Assembly (NCBI GenBank): GCA_018873225.1
Contig: JAEILZ010000007.1
Location: forward strand, 3,720,001 to 3,784,000
Length of the DNA: 64,000 bases
Direction: 5' to 3'
Source of the DNA: [Phialemoniopsis] sp. UDSM-2020
Lineage: Eukaryota > Ascomycota > Sordariomycetes > Thyridiales > Thyridiaceae
Part shown: piece after piece, positions 13,095 to 24,438 of the stretch
Numbering within the stretch: the stretch's first letter is position 1
Layout of the letters: each line of letters begins with the position of its first letter
Notes under the pieces: model-generated
The model's database searches: none
Seen by the model: only the letters and a program-made list of their open reading frames with translations
Told to the model about the DNA's origin: nothing
Program-made: the position numbers and the translations under genes

Positions 13095-15161
13095 ATGGAC
13101 CCACCAAAAGCGAGACCGAAAACGAAGACGTTTACAGGGCAAGTCGAACGAGAATGAAAACGTCAAGATGATTGAGGCTTACGCTGCTACAGATGCTGGA
13201 CGTGCCGATCGAGGAAGGTCAAGTGCGACCTCGGGCGCCCGCAATGCAAGCGATGCACCAAAGCGCGGCTTCATTGCCAGGGGTACAACGTGCCTCTCTT
13301 CTGGGTGTCCCAAGATGAAACTTCGCAGTCATCATACAGGCGTCAAGCCATGAGCTTGCCATGTATGTTCTTCTCTTGGACACTTCCAACCCCTCGTGTA
13401 CCACACTGACAGCGTTTACAGTGGGTAACCCGCACTGGCTCCCTGGCGAAGTGGATGATGTCGATGAGCACTTGCAAGATGTCGACAGGTCTGCGGCAAA
13501 TGCCGTGCCAGAAGGTCTCTGGTCAGGTCCTTTTGGTCTATTCCGTCTGCGTAAGGATGAGGACGAGAGTGCTGTTTTCTTCGACCCTCTGCCACAGTCC
13601 GTCGACCAGACATCGCAACGAGAATCTGCAGCACCTCCTCGGAATGATCGTTCGGCGACGGCTGTCTCCGAACAGAAAGTGGATATGGTGAATGCGGTCC
13701 TCAGCCCACAAGGGGACGGTACTTCTCTCGACGACCCCGACAACCTCTTGGAAGCCGACCCAAATCTCTCCGTAGTCATTCGGCCGCAGCATGACTATTC
13801 GTCGTCAACGTCGATCCCTTATTTCTACGATGCGAATACACAGGCCGACAGCCTCGTGAGCACTTTGTTGGATCATTATATACGAAACGTAGCTACACTG
13901 CTACAACCCGTGCTTCATTCTCAAAACGCCTACAGCGCGATATACGCAAATGAGGCCATGGCTGTGGCCAACAAAGTTCCATGGAGGGAGGCAATGAAAA
14001 GTTGGAAGGTCTGGGACAGCAAGGTAGCACTGGTCTATTCTCTCCTGTCATCTTCGACCTCGCATCTTCGAGGACTGGAAGGGACGGACGACGCGAGTGC
14101 TATGGCGAGGTACTTTCGTGTGGAATCCGTGTCACGCCTCAGAGGAGCCTTGGATTCCCTGGAACTGACCCGGCACGACGAGGGAGAGGTCATGTCTGAC
14201 CGCAAGCGATCCGAGTGCGAGGCTGTTTTGTCTGTGATGCTCACGCTAGTCACAGCAGATGTAGGTATTCATCCTAGCAATGCATCCTCCTCGTATCGTA
14301 CTAATAGACTGGCAACAGGTCATGGATGGACAGATGGAAGAGTTCTGGATACACCTGGACGCTACCAAGGAACTGGTCTCTCGCCTAACAGGGCATGTTG
14401 AGCCAGAATCACCCGGAGCGCACTTCATCAATATCTCGACATTCCTACGCATCCTAAGCGACTCTACAGACATTGGGCTGGAGCCTCTCCCCTGGAGGCC
14501 CGACTCGGACGGCACGGCCGAGTTCCTCGGAGGTGGTCACTCCCTCGAATACACCTACGGCATAACAGCCAGACTGGTCAACTTCCTAAGCCGAGCCTGT
14601 CTCTTATCACGGAACGCTGCCTTCTACAGGGCCGGCAGATGTTCTCCACCAGAGGGCTTCTTGGTTGCGTGCCAGGCTTTGATCGACGAAATGGATGCCT
14701 GGCACATAAGCGAGGAAGAGTTTAGCTCGTTCCGCACGAGTGACGACATTACGATACTGCTCGCCTCTAAGCACACTCTCGCCTTTGCCGCCGGTATCCG
14801 AATCTACTTCCACGCACGTGTAGTTCCATGTAGCGCGCCTACGATGAGAACCCTTGTCCAGAGCGTCGCTGAGCAGCTTACCGATATGGAGAAGATCAAG
14901 AGATGTACCGGCTACGACGCCACGCCCACCGCGACTATCTCTTGGCCCGGCTTCATGGCCTCGTGCCAAGCAGATCCACCGGAGAGGAAGGTGTGGGAGG
15001 AATGGTGGAACCAGATGCTGGACTATCGGATCGGGAATATGAAAGGTCTATGGTCTGTTGTTAGAGAGGCTTGGTCAGTCCGGGACACCACGTTGGACGA
15101 GAATGACGCTCCGTGGGCTGAGGTTCTGAGGAGAACAGGGCGGCGGATATTGGCAATCTAG
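13095..15161 (+). CDS. Zn2Cys6 transcription factor, ARG81/ARCA-like
   Basis: The first exon is only 44 nt (MDPPKARPKTKTFTG). It is joined by a 54-nt intron with a GC donor (GCAAGT at 13139; AG at 13191-13192) to a perfect zinc cluster: CWTCRSRKVKCDLGRPQC, then KRCTKARLHC. The phrase TFTGCWTCRSRKVKCDL is the hallmark of the arginine-metabolism regulator ARG81/ArcA-like group. Two further introns (near 13362-13421 and 14262-14319) connect to a long fungal TF domain with the typical C-terminal pattern KVWEEWWNQMLDYR ahead of the stop at 15161. It is a nuclear DNA-binding regulator; in this group arginine or proline catabolism control is known for only a few members. It lies just upstream of a PhyH enzyme, a permease and an aminotransferase. 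The frame is intact. Confidence 0.88.
13139..13192 (+). other. GC-AG intron interrupting the zinc-cluster coding sequence
   Basis: The donor is GCAAGT directly after ACAGG, and the acceptor is CTACAG. Splicing yields T-G-C-W-T-C, as in related proteins. No GT donor nearby gives the same junction. Confidence 0.75.
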
Positions 15162-15617
15162 AATTAGTTCTACCAATGACCAAGCTGAGTCGCCAAACAG
15201 CTGAAGATAACGCTGACGGTTACCCCAGCTTTGCTGCAAGGGTCCCGGGTGGAGGCGGCATTGGCGAGGCACAGGCGAGCAACCAGGCTAGCCCAGATAG
15301 ACTGTGGGGAAGAGCAAATCACAAGGTCGAGATAAGACTGTTCAAACCACCATTCCAGCGAACTAAGTTAGCGTCGGCCCAGTCCCCGCCTCGCTGACGC
15401 CTACCTCTTGCGGAATTGCCGACCTTCGGAGGTCTAGGACTTCTCAAGCTACTTTGGCGTAAAGATCACAGAAACAAATCACAAGATAGATCACAATCAA
15501 GCCATATATAGCAGAACATCAACGCTGTCATCGAAGGGGTTGGTGGATATGGACTGATAGCCACGGATCTCACACACTGCCGCATTCAAACTCGTTATCA
15601 CACGCTAGCCTGAAAAC
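15162..15617. promoter_or_regulatory. Promoter region of the PhyH gene
   Basis: No coding sequence was seen. A near-perfect dyad GACCTTCGGAGGTC sits at 15421-15434, and a TATA-like CATATATAG lies about 130 bp before the ATG at 15618. Function of the dyad is not established. Confidence 0.35.
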
Positions 15618-16604
15618 ATGGTCCAACGTATCGCCAGGGAGGCCGGCCTGCAGGCCTTCATCGACGCCATCAAGAAAGACGGCTGCGTCGTGATCAAGGA
15701 CTTTGCAGACCTAGAGTCGCTTGAGCAGGCCAACAAGGAGGTTCAACCGTACCTCGATGCCTCCGTCTCTGCGTCCGCCAAGAGCACCGTCGGCGCTCTG
15801 AACGGCGGCACGGCAACATGCACGAGGCTCGTCGGGCGCAGCAAGACTGTCCGAGAGAAGTTCTTTTCCGACTCTCTGTATCAGGTATGCCACCATCAAA
15901 ACATTCTGGAGTGTAGTCAAGCCCTTGTTCACAAGTCACGATAGGACATCGCGGACTACTTCATAGGTCTGGAGACGAAGATCTGGTACGGCTCCAAGCC
16001 GACCGTCCAGAAGTCCGACCCGCTGCTCTCCATCTCCATCACCATGTCGTCGCAGCCTGGCTCCAACAAGCAGGAGCTGCACCGCGACGACAAGAACCAC
16101 CATGTTCGGCACACAAAGGCCACCGAGTACACAAGAGGTCGTGACATGCTCCTGGGCCTGTTTGTCCCTACGTGTGACACGTTCAAGGCCAATGGCGCGA
16201 CAAGGATAGTGCCCGGCTCTCACCTGTGGGGTGACGATGAGCCTGACTTTGGCCCTACTGGAGACAAGGGCGTGGAGGACGCTGAGCTGAAGCGCGGAGA
16301 GGCCTTTGTGATGCTGGGAAGCTTGTATCACGGGGCTGGGCAGTACTCGATGACTACGGGCTGCCGTACTGTGCACATCATGTTTATGTGCAGCGGTGTT
16401 CATCGTCAAGAGGTAAGGTACTCCAGATCTCTCTTCCCTGGAGCTTTGCTGACTTCTTTGCAGGAAATCCCGTTCCTCAGCTATCCCATTGAGGACGTCA
16501 AGACGTATTCGAAGTTGGTGCGTGATAGGCTAGGATGGAAGCAGTCTGAACCAAACCTGGGATGGGTAGACCTGAAGTCCCCAGAGTTTCTGTTGGAAGA
16601 ATAA
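15618..16604 (+). CDS. PhyH-family Fe(II)/2-oxoglutarate dioxygenase
   Basis: This is a three-exon gene of about 290 aa related to phytanoyl-CoA dioxygenases. The metal triad is visible: HxD in LHRDD (about 16079) and the distal His in LYHGAG (about 16326). The Arg expected to bind 2-oxoglutarate lies a few residues later in GCRTVHIMF. Splicing joins DSLYQ to DIADYFIGLE and HRQE to EIPFLSYP. In fungi this subfamily often acts in secondary metabolism (hydroxylation, desaturation, endoperoxide or ring chemistry) rather than on phytanoyl-CoA. It sits between an ARG81-like regulator and an amino-acid permease plus aminotransferase, which hints at an amino-acid-derived substrate (inference). All key residues are present. 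Confidence 0.9.
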
Positions 16605-17366
16605 GCCTTGTTTCAACAAAGCACCAGTTGAGAGATAGTCCACAATCAGTAAAAAGTAACACCTCCAACTTTTACAATCGTTATCTGTGAGAATCAGGAT
16701 ATTGGCGTCACAATGTCATTGTCATTGGACAATTGCTATGATATGGTCCGGGATATCTGTAAGCTGGGTCTAAGGTGGAGGCACTGCTGGAATTGTTTAC
16801 CCCAGGTCCACATCAGCATTTCATTACCAGAGATGCCTTGTCATTACGTACATGATCAATGCATGTTATCTATGAGAACACTAGCCAAATGCCACCACAA
16901 ATCATGTGTTCGAGGCCAGGAGCGATCCCTTCTCGACATTGGGAGGACACAAAAAAACTAGTCGTCCTAAAATTTGGCACCAAGATCGGTCATTGTCGCC
17001 CGTAGAGCCATCTCCACCACGGTTAGTCGAGAAGGCTCTAGCGTGAGCGCTGGTGGCATCAAGTCCACTCATGACTAGGGCCCCTTAGCCTCAACTGATA
17101 AGCAGGCTTTGCAATCCTTTTATCAAGAGAGGATGGGCAACCGTCAGCGAGGGTGGGTCTTCGACCTTGTCCGTCTAGCAGACGGCCTGTCAACCCTCGG
17201 GCGACCTCCTACAACCGGAGGCGAAACTCTGCTTTCCATTATCACTTTCTCGATTGGCCCATGTATATTAATTGAAGCCGTATCCCGTTCTGGATGCTCT
17301 GCTCTAGGTGACAGAGCCTCGAGCAAAGGCTTTTCGTACAGCTTCTTTCTTGAAAGCAACCACATC
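16605..17366. other. Gene-free interval before the permease
   Basis: Only short frames occur. A dyad CCTCC-N7-GGAGG occurs near 17206-17222, upstream of the permease start; significance unknown. Confidence 0.4.
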
Positions 17367-19272
17367 ATGCAAAGCAAAGTCTTCTCTGTCCCTGAGAAGG
17401 GCACGGCGCAAGCAGGCATGGAGTCCCAGGCCGACGAGGCGAGCGGTGACTTCTCTACCCTGCCGGCGGGAACCAAGCGAGGCCTCAAGTCTCGGCACGC
17501 CCAGCTCATTGCCTTGGGAGGCACCATCGGTACAGGTCTCTTCGTGGGAAGCGGTGCGACGCTGGCCAAGGGCGGGCCGGGTTTCACTCTCATTACCTAC
17601 ATCATCATGTCCGCTCTGGTGTTTCTTATTGTCGGGTCGATTGCCATGACAGCATCGTACTTGTGAGTTTCAGAGCCAAACGGCCTATTCGTAGCAATAC
17701 GTGACTGACTTGATTGACAACAGACCTGTCAAGGGCGCAACGCCTGCCTACTTTGCGAGGCGGTATGTGTCGACTTCTTTGGGATGGGCAATGGGTTGGT
17801 ACTATTGGTATGCTTTTGTAAGTACGCTCGACTCTTTTGAAGAGAATTTAAATGCTGACATTTGATGTCCTGCGCAGGGGATCTTCGTACCTTATGAGAT
17901 CACGGCAGCGAGCCTCGTCATCGACTTTTGGAACCCTCCTATCAGCCCTGCAGTCTGGATCACCGTCATGATTGTCGTCGTTGTCGGGCTGAATTTGCTC
18001 CCGGTATCGGTATACGGAGAGACAGAGTTTTACTTCGCCTCGCTAAAGATCATCACCATCATCGGACTGCTCATCCTGTCCTTTATCCTGTTCTGGTGGG
18101 GAGGTCCCGCAGGCAAACCTCTGCTGGCCTTCCACTACTGGAAAGACCCGGGATCGTTCAACACCTACATACTGGATGGATCCCGCGGATATGCCGTGAG
18201 CTTCTGGAGCACTTTGATCTCGGCTCTTCTGCCTGTGAGTATCCTCTAGTTTGACGCCTTGAATGCATTCAAGGCCCGTCAACTGACAACGAATATCCCA
18301 GTTCTCTTTCGCTCCCGAGATGCTCGTCTTTTGCTGCGGCGAGATGAAGTCTCCTCGCCGAAACCTCCCCAGGGCCGCAAAGAGCTTCATCATCCGAATT
18401 CTCGTCTTCTACATTGGCTCAGTCCTTGCCATTGGCGTCATCTGCCCATCAAATGAACCGGGCCTGAAGAGCGGTGACTCCGGAGCCGGTTCTTCGCCCT
18501 TCGTGCTCGGGATCAAACGTGCCGGCATCCGCGGCCTGGACAGCGTCATCAACGCCGCCATCCTTACCTCCGCCTGGTCCGCCGCCAACGCCTTCATCTT
18601 CCAGTCGAGCCGATCGCTGTATTCCATGTCGATCAATGGCGACGCTCCCAAGTTCCTGTCCAAGTGCACCAAGAAGGGTGTTCCCTACATGGCGGTCCTG
18701 ACCACCTCTGCCTTCTCCCTGCTGGCGTACCTCAATGTCAACGCTGAGTCTGGTAAAGTGTTTGCGTGGCTCGTGAACCTAGTGAACACTGCCGCATTTA
18801 TCTCTTGGACTGTCTGCGCACTCGTATGTCTCCCCAAAACCCTCCTTGCAGTTGAATCACAGTCTAATTAACCGTATTTCAGACTTCCATCCGCTTCCAG
18901 AAGGCCTTTGCAGCTCAAGGAATCAGCCGGACTGAGCTTCCATTCGTTTCGAAGCTGCAGCCTTGGGCCTCCTACTTTTGCATCGTTGTGTTCATCCTGC
19001 TCTGCTTGATCAACGGATTCGAGCTGTTCTTGCCGGGTGTGTGGTCTACCTCGTCATTTCTGAGCGCCTACATTGGCATCCCCATTTTCTTCGTGCTCTA
19101 CTTTGGACACAAGATTACGGCGGGGAGGTCAGATAAATGGTGTATCCCTCTTATGGAGGTTGATCTCCAGACTGGCATGGATGAGCTGAAAGCAGACGAA
19201 GAGCTGCACCCTCCGCGGGCATCCCTGTGGACACGGGCGAAGAATTACGTAGCATCTAGAATGAGGAAGTAG
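17367..19272 (+). CDS. Amino-acid permease (APC superfamily, YAT type)
   Basis: This is an amino-acid/proton symporter of roughly 550 aa in five exons. A hydrophilic N-tail leads to RHAQLIALGGTIGTGLFVGS, the diagnostic TM1 signature of yeast/fungal amino-acid transporters. Later conserved stretches include KGATPAYFARRYVSTSLGWA, FSFAPEMLVFCCGEMKSPRR and SRSLYSMSINGDAPKFL. About twelve hydrophobic segments are visible and a short cytosolic tail ends at 19272. It should act in the plasma membrane; the substrate amino acid cannot be read from sequence, although proline and general permeases are closest in style. ATG 17367 is preferred; a second in-frame ATG 17 codons downstream (17418) is possible. 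The neighbouring aminotransferase on the same strand may use the imported amino acid. Confidence 0.9.
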
Positions 19273-19773
19273 CAAGGAACTTCCGTAGAAGATAGTTGTT
19301 CAGCCAGTGCTCTGTGTCAGCAGAGTTTGTAGACTGCCAAGTTGATACAGTCATCCCTACTGGGAGTTTGAATGTAAGACGTACCGCTCCGAAATCGGCG
19401 GCTCTCATCCCCTCTGATATCTGACTGTTGCCCGAACATATGCATTCCCAAGTCCACATGACAATGTTACATCGTAAGCCGAATAATTTGGTACCTGCGG
19501 CGTACAACGTCCACACACTGGGCCTGCCAAAACCCCAACCCCATAGCTGCACTGGGGCGATCATGCTCCCTGAAATTGGCCGACAGGCGTTAAGCCGAGA
19601 ACTAAAATCGCCATAGTGGGACCTGGGCAGCCAATCCATAGCTGGCTTTTGGGTAAAAAGCCCCCTGGAATGGGTATTAAACCCGCCCGTACCCAACTCT
19701 GTTGAGCTGAGCGAACTAGCCCGCTCCTTGTACAACACCTCCAGATCCTCGCTGGAGACCACACATCTCGGCG
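19273..19773. other. Permease 3' flank and aminotransferase promoter
   Basis: No coding region was recognised. A perfect dyad CTCCAG-N7-CTGGAG lies at about 19739-19757, immediately before the aminotransferase ATG. Confidence 0.4.
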
Positions 19774-21230
19774 ATGACACAATCCAGTCCAAAACAGGTC
19801 AACCTGCTTCGAGGCTGGCCTCATCCATCTCTTCTCCCAACACACCTCCTCGCATCTTCATCCCAGGCTGTGCTCTCAGACCCGTCAGTCTTCGAGCCAG
19901 CTCTTCAATACGGAGCGGACCCGGGGTTTCAGCCGCTGCGCGAGGCCATCGCCACATGGATACACGGCCACTACAAGGTCGAGCGCGACCCTGAGCGTAT
20001 TTGCATTTCGGGCGGCGCCAGCCAGAACATCGCTTGCATCTTGCAAAGCTTCACAGACCCCAATGTAACGCAGGCTATCTGGCTAGTGGTCCCGACGTAT
20101 CATCTCGTCTGCGCCATCTTCGATGATGCAGGCTTCAGCGGGCGTCTCCGGGGTTTTCCCGAGGACGATGAGGGTCCTAACATAGAAGCACTGGAGGAGA
20201 TGATGTCTCAATTGGAAGCCGAGAACGCACAGCGGCCAGCGGTAAGAGCCTATTTTCCTCTTTTTGCCAAGATGTTAAATCTCGGGCGGACGCTGACACG
20301 AATTAGCAACCACCTGTCAAGGACCCTGGGCCACATCGCAAGTTCTACCGCCATGTCGTCTATGTAGTCGCAACGGCTGCCAACCCTTCAGGCAAGACCA
20401 TGTCGCTAAAGCGACGAGAGGATCTAGTGCATCTGGCACGCCGCCACGACGCCCTCGTTGTCTGCGACGATGTTTACGACCTGCTGCAGTGGCCACTTGA
20501 CGGCGCACCCACAGTCCGGGTCGAAGCCGATGCGCATCCCGAGATGGTACTTCCTCGCCTCTGCGACATTGATCTCGCCATGGGACCAGCGCCAGAGGAT
20601 CCCGGAAACTTTGGGTATGCGGTGAGCAATAGCTCATTCAGCAAAATGGTTGGACCTGGCATGCGGACGGGATGGCTTGAAGGGTCCAGGGCTTTCGCCT
20701 TCGGACTGGCGCAGACTGGCTCAACAAAGTCTGGAGGGTCACCAAGCCAATTCTCTTCCGCCATACTGGCAGACATGGTAGCTTCCGGCGCATTGCAGGA
20801 ATATCTCGCCACCACAGTCCGGCCGGCGCTCCAGCGCCGGCACCGCCGCATGGTGGATGCTGTCCAGCAGTACCTGAAACCTCTAGGCATCCAGTCCCGC
20901 TCATCAGGGCTCATAGACGGGCATGCTTATGGTGGGTACTTTGTGTGGTTGCAGCTCCCTCCAGGTCTTTCTTCCAATGACATCGTGGAGGCGTCAATGG
21001 CAGAGAACCTGATCGTCGGGACCGGCCCCATGTTTCAAGTACATGGAGACGAGGAGAGCGTTGATCTGGACGGTTTTCTCCGCCTAACCTTCTCTTACGT
21101 CGCAGAAGAGGACCTTGCCGAAGGCGTTATTAGGATCGCGCGTGCCATAGAGGGCATACGCAAGGAGCCCGCTCGGTATAAAAGGAAAGCAAATGGGACG
21201 CTGGCTGCCATTGTAGAGTCAGCCCGATAA
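19774..21230 (+). CDS. PLP-dependent aminotransferase, class I/II
   Basis: This is a fold-type I PLP enzyme of about 460 aa in two exons, with an intron near 20241-20307. Conserved elements in order are YGADPGFQPLREAIATWI near the N-terminus, ISGGASQNIACIL for the cofactor phosphate region, VVATAANPSGKTMS, VCDDVYDLLQW with the PLP pyridine-contact Asp, and SSFSKMVGPGMRTGWLEGS with the Schiff-base Lys. A C-terminal LRLTFSYV supplies the substrate-carboxylate Arg. It resembles fungal aminotransferases annotated as valine-pyruvate or aromatic type; donor and acceptor are unknown. No targeting peptide is evident, so it is probably cytosolic. It follows an amino-acid permease and a PhyH dioxygenase on the same strand, suggesting a small amino-acid-linked pathway. 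Confidence 0.9.
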
Positions 21231-21468
21231 ATATACGGACTTTCTAAGATTTAAAGTGTATGGATTAGCTGTCACCCTTGGACATCAAAGTAATCTTAGA
21301 ATGTTCTCCATCTCCACACATTACCACCTGAACTAGTGGCTGTGGGTTGGGGTTCAAACGCCTACAGAGCTAGCCTGTAGTCGCATCTCCACCACTAAAC
21401 GCGCCCACGTGTGGCCACGAGCGCCACTGACAGATTGGTAATGCTGCTATCAGGAAGCGACGATAGAT

Positions 21469-23490
21469 ATGATGCAACAGCCGGTGAAATACCGGCGTGC
21501 TGAGACTCTCAAGTTCAATTACGATGCTTCGAAACAGTACAAGAAACCCGCGATGTCACACCGTCAGATCACCGGCTCGGCAGTGCCCCGGGATGATGGC
21601 CGCCCCTCCTTTAGCGACCGCAGAATGGACAACACTCGCAAGATTACGGCCTGCATAGGTTTGTAGACTACACTTCTTGCATTGCCGTATTATCTGATTA
21701 CTAACTTCTCATATCATGAAGCTTGCCGGAAGCAGAAGGTAAATTAGTCTTCAAATTTCCTTCCCTTCTAGCAAAGAAAGACTGTCGGCATCCAGGCTGA
21801 TCTCTAACAGATCAAATGTCACATCGTCGATGCACCACCGTGCACAAGGTGTAAGAGACGGGGCCTGAAATGCACCATCAATCAACCTTTGCATACACTT
21901 CTTGACGATGATGTATTGTAAGATTTTATTTCCTCATGTGAGATGTTAGGGCCTCTCCCTGACCAGTGTTCCCCTACAGATGGAAGCAGTCAGTCACACG
22001 AAAGATCCATTCTCTGGAGGCGCTGATGACCTGGTCCGCGACAAGTTGTCCTTACCCACGGAGCAGGGTGAAACTTTGGACGCCCATGAGTCAGAGATTC
22101 AGGACGCGGGCGGCTACTCTTCTCACAGCGATCAGACTGACTCAACAAAAGTGCCCTCTCCGGAGAGCCAACGCCGAAGATGGGAAGTCCGAATGAACAT
22201 CGAGAGCGCCCCGGCGATCATTCCCGCTGCTTGTGTCAGCGAGATCGCCATCGAACCGGCAAACAGAGCCACGCCAACAAAGTGAGGGGGCGATCTCGTG
22301 TCTGACGGGGTCATCTCGCTCTCTCAGGCGGAGTCTTTGTTTGCACTGTACTCTGGCCGCTTAGACCATTATCTTTACTCGATCCTCGGCGAGTCCACTA
22401 ACTTTAACGAAGTTCGAGCTCGTTCGCCTTTCCTCCTTGCTGCCATCTGCACGGTGGCATCGCTTCAGTCAGCCGACCTTGGATTTCTGTTCACCAAGTG
22501 CCATGAGCGGTTCTTTATGCTGTCCTCGTGGCTCTCCAAAGCAGTCGAAGTGAGCATTGATGATATCCGTGGCGCTTGTATCGGTGCATTCTGGCTGCAC
22601 GACCTCTCTTGGAATCTCGTGTCGATAGGTATGCCCCTTTCCTCGCACGACTTTAGTACTCGGATATCATATTGACATCATAACTAGCTGTGCGAGCTGC
22701 CACATCCAACCATCTACACCGGGCGTTCCAAAAGGCCATCGATGGCGATCGCACAGCATACTTACAAACGCGCTTGTGGTATCACGTCTTCATATGCGAC
22801 CACCACTTCAGCGTTCCCTACGGTCGCTTGTCTATGGTGACGGAATGCGAGGCGATCTGATCGGCCAGCAAGTTTCTGACGTCCACGCATGCCACTGAAG
22901 ATGATGCTCGCCTAGTCAGCCAGGTCGAGATATGGATGCCGGCAAGAAGTGCCGTATCAGACTTTGGCCTCAATGTAGAGACTTCCATTCCCACAGAGTC
23001 CATCCCGCGACTACGAAAACACATCAGGTCTCTGGACACATGGCGCGCTGCATGGGATGAAAGATTCGCACCCAGTCTGCACGTCGGCGAGTACCCGGCG
23101 AAAGGTGTCGGGTTGTACTACTACTTTACCAAGCTTTACCTTTGCTCTCACGCACTTCGTGGGCTCTCATTAAAGCCAGCGACCGGGGGTCAAGATGCCA
23201 CGAGACATGGCAGTCGACTTCATCCAGAACTCGAAGAGATAGGGTACATCGGCGTCTTCTCCGCAAAATTTGCGCAAGAGATACTATGAGCGACGGAGGG
23301 AGGAGTTCCCTCCGGATCACGGTGCGTGCATGAACTGCTACACTAACATGGATGAACATGCTTGCTGACACGCATCTTCTGCCAGAGCGCGACCCGACCA
23401 AGGATTACATGCAGGGCCATACCATCTACGGCTCATCGGCTGCATTCTTGAAGAAGGTAGCAACGGCTGATACTCGAGCTTGAAAGAATT
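21469..23490 (+). pseudogene. Decayed Zn2Cys6 transcription factor
   Basis: A complete zinc cluster can be assembled across two introns: CIACRKQKIKC, then HIVDAPPCTRCKRRGLKC, giving C-x2-C-x6-C-x7-C-x2-C-x6-C. A typical mid-region follows (RRRWEVRMNIESAPAIIPA, then GGDLVSDGVISLSQAESLF). Two in-frame TGA codons interrupt it: 22283-22285, directly before GGDLVS, and 22858-22860, before SASKFL, both where protein-like sequence continues in the same frame. Near 22000-22030 the coding signal also appears to change frame unless an alternative acceptor is used. Beyond 23290 the conserved 3' part is reduced to fragments. An intron of 46 nt could skip the first TGA but would delete conserved residues. 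The start could be 21469 or 21625. It was probably once a nuclear regulator and is now likely non-functional or truncated. Confidence 0.7.
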
Positions 23491-24438
23491 AGACAAAAGT
23501 CTGCCTAGTTTAGCATTTCAGGATTCATCTACTATGCATCACTTTGAATATCGAAGTAGCCCTGTCGAGGTGGTCTGCATCCTTAGCTCTTGCACGCTCT
23601 CCCATGATGAGGGACAGACTTGCGAAGCGTGTGATTGAGAAATGACTGATCAAGAAAGGCTATTTTAAGTATTGGGATCTATCTTGATCTATCCTTAAAC
23701 ATTGCACTCGAAATCCCTCTCTTTCACAAGATAAATGCGAAAGCAAGAAAGTAGGGAAGCATGTAGTGGAGCTAGAAAACACTGAGTTAGACTAATTCGA
23801 ATAAGACTGATGGTAAGAACTTACTGGAGATTTGATAGCAACATCCCAAAAAGCCACAATCGAGAACCTATTTGAAGAGAAGATAATCGGCAATCTTCTT
23901 ATACCACGGTCGTGCTTGAAGTCGTGCCGCTTCCAAAGCATCCATCTCAGCATACGCTTCCCGTAACGCTTGTTCCACCGCCTCCTCGGTGAAGCAGCAT
24001 GCCGGTCTGTTTCGTATACCTAGAGTCGCGGGACGTGGAGTATAGGCGACTCTGCTTAGGCGATGCAGTGGAATACGTGGCATCTCAGATAATTTGCAAG
24101 TATAATGTACTGAGAATGTCGGTATCTCCGAAGTAGTGAGATTTGGGGTATGTCTTTGAACTGATCGAAGGATGAGTGAAAGTAATAGGCTGCTTGGTTG
24201 AACAGAAGGAAAGAATGTTGAAATTTTTCATACGCTTGGAGACTTCTATACTGACGTGACTGCATCGTGAACCATAGAACTCACGAACCTTGTGTTGGAC
24301 GTACCTAAGTGGGAGGCTGTGATTCATCCATGGCACGGAATCGAAAGATAACACGCTCAATAATGACACTGGCTACTTTGAAACTGTACTACGCTTTTGC
24401 TCATCTAGTCCTCAACCTATTGTGCTGGGGACATGGTT
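23491..24438. other. AT-rich interval
   Basis: This region is mostly AT-rich with no domain-bearing frame, apart from the small frame at 23868-24083 listed separately. Confidence 0.4.
23868..24083 (-). CDS. Small hypothetical protein (71 aa)
   Basis: This is an ATG-started frame with protein-like composition: a basic N-terminal half, then an alanine/glutamate-rich helix (EEAVEQALREAYAEMDALEA) and the ending KKIADYLLFK. It stands in otherwise non-coding AT-rich DNA. It is not recognised; it could be a small real protein or a remnant of a larger one. Confidence 0.3.
   Translation of the reverse strand: MPRIPLHRLSRVAYTPRPATLGIRNRPACCFTEEAVEQALREAYAEMDALEAARLQARPWYKKIADYLLFK

Noticed and set aside
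17206..19757. Short GGAG/CTCC dyads before the permease and aminotransferase
   Set aside because: Spacing and arms differ between promoters, so they are not supported as one operator.
21980..22285. Open frame treated as an independent gene
   Set aside because: It is an internal part of the decayed Zn2Cys6 gene, ending at one of its stop mutations.
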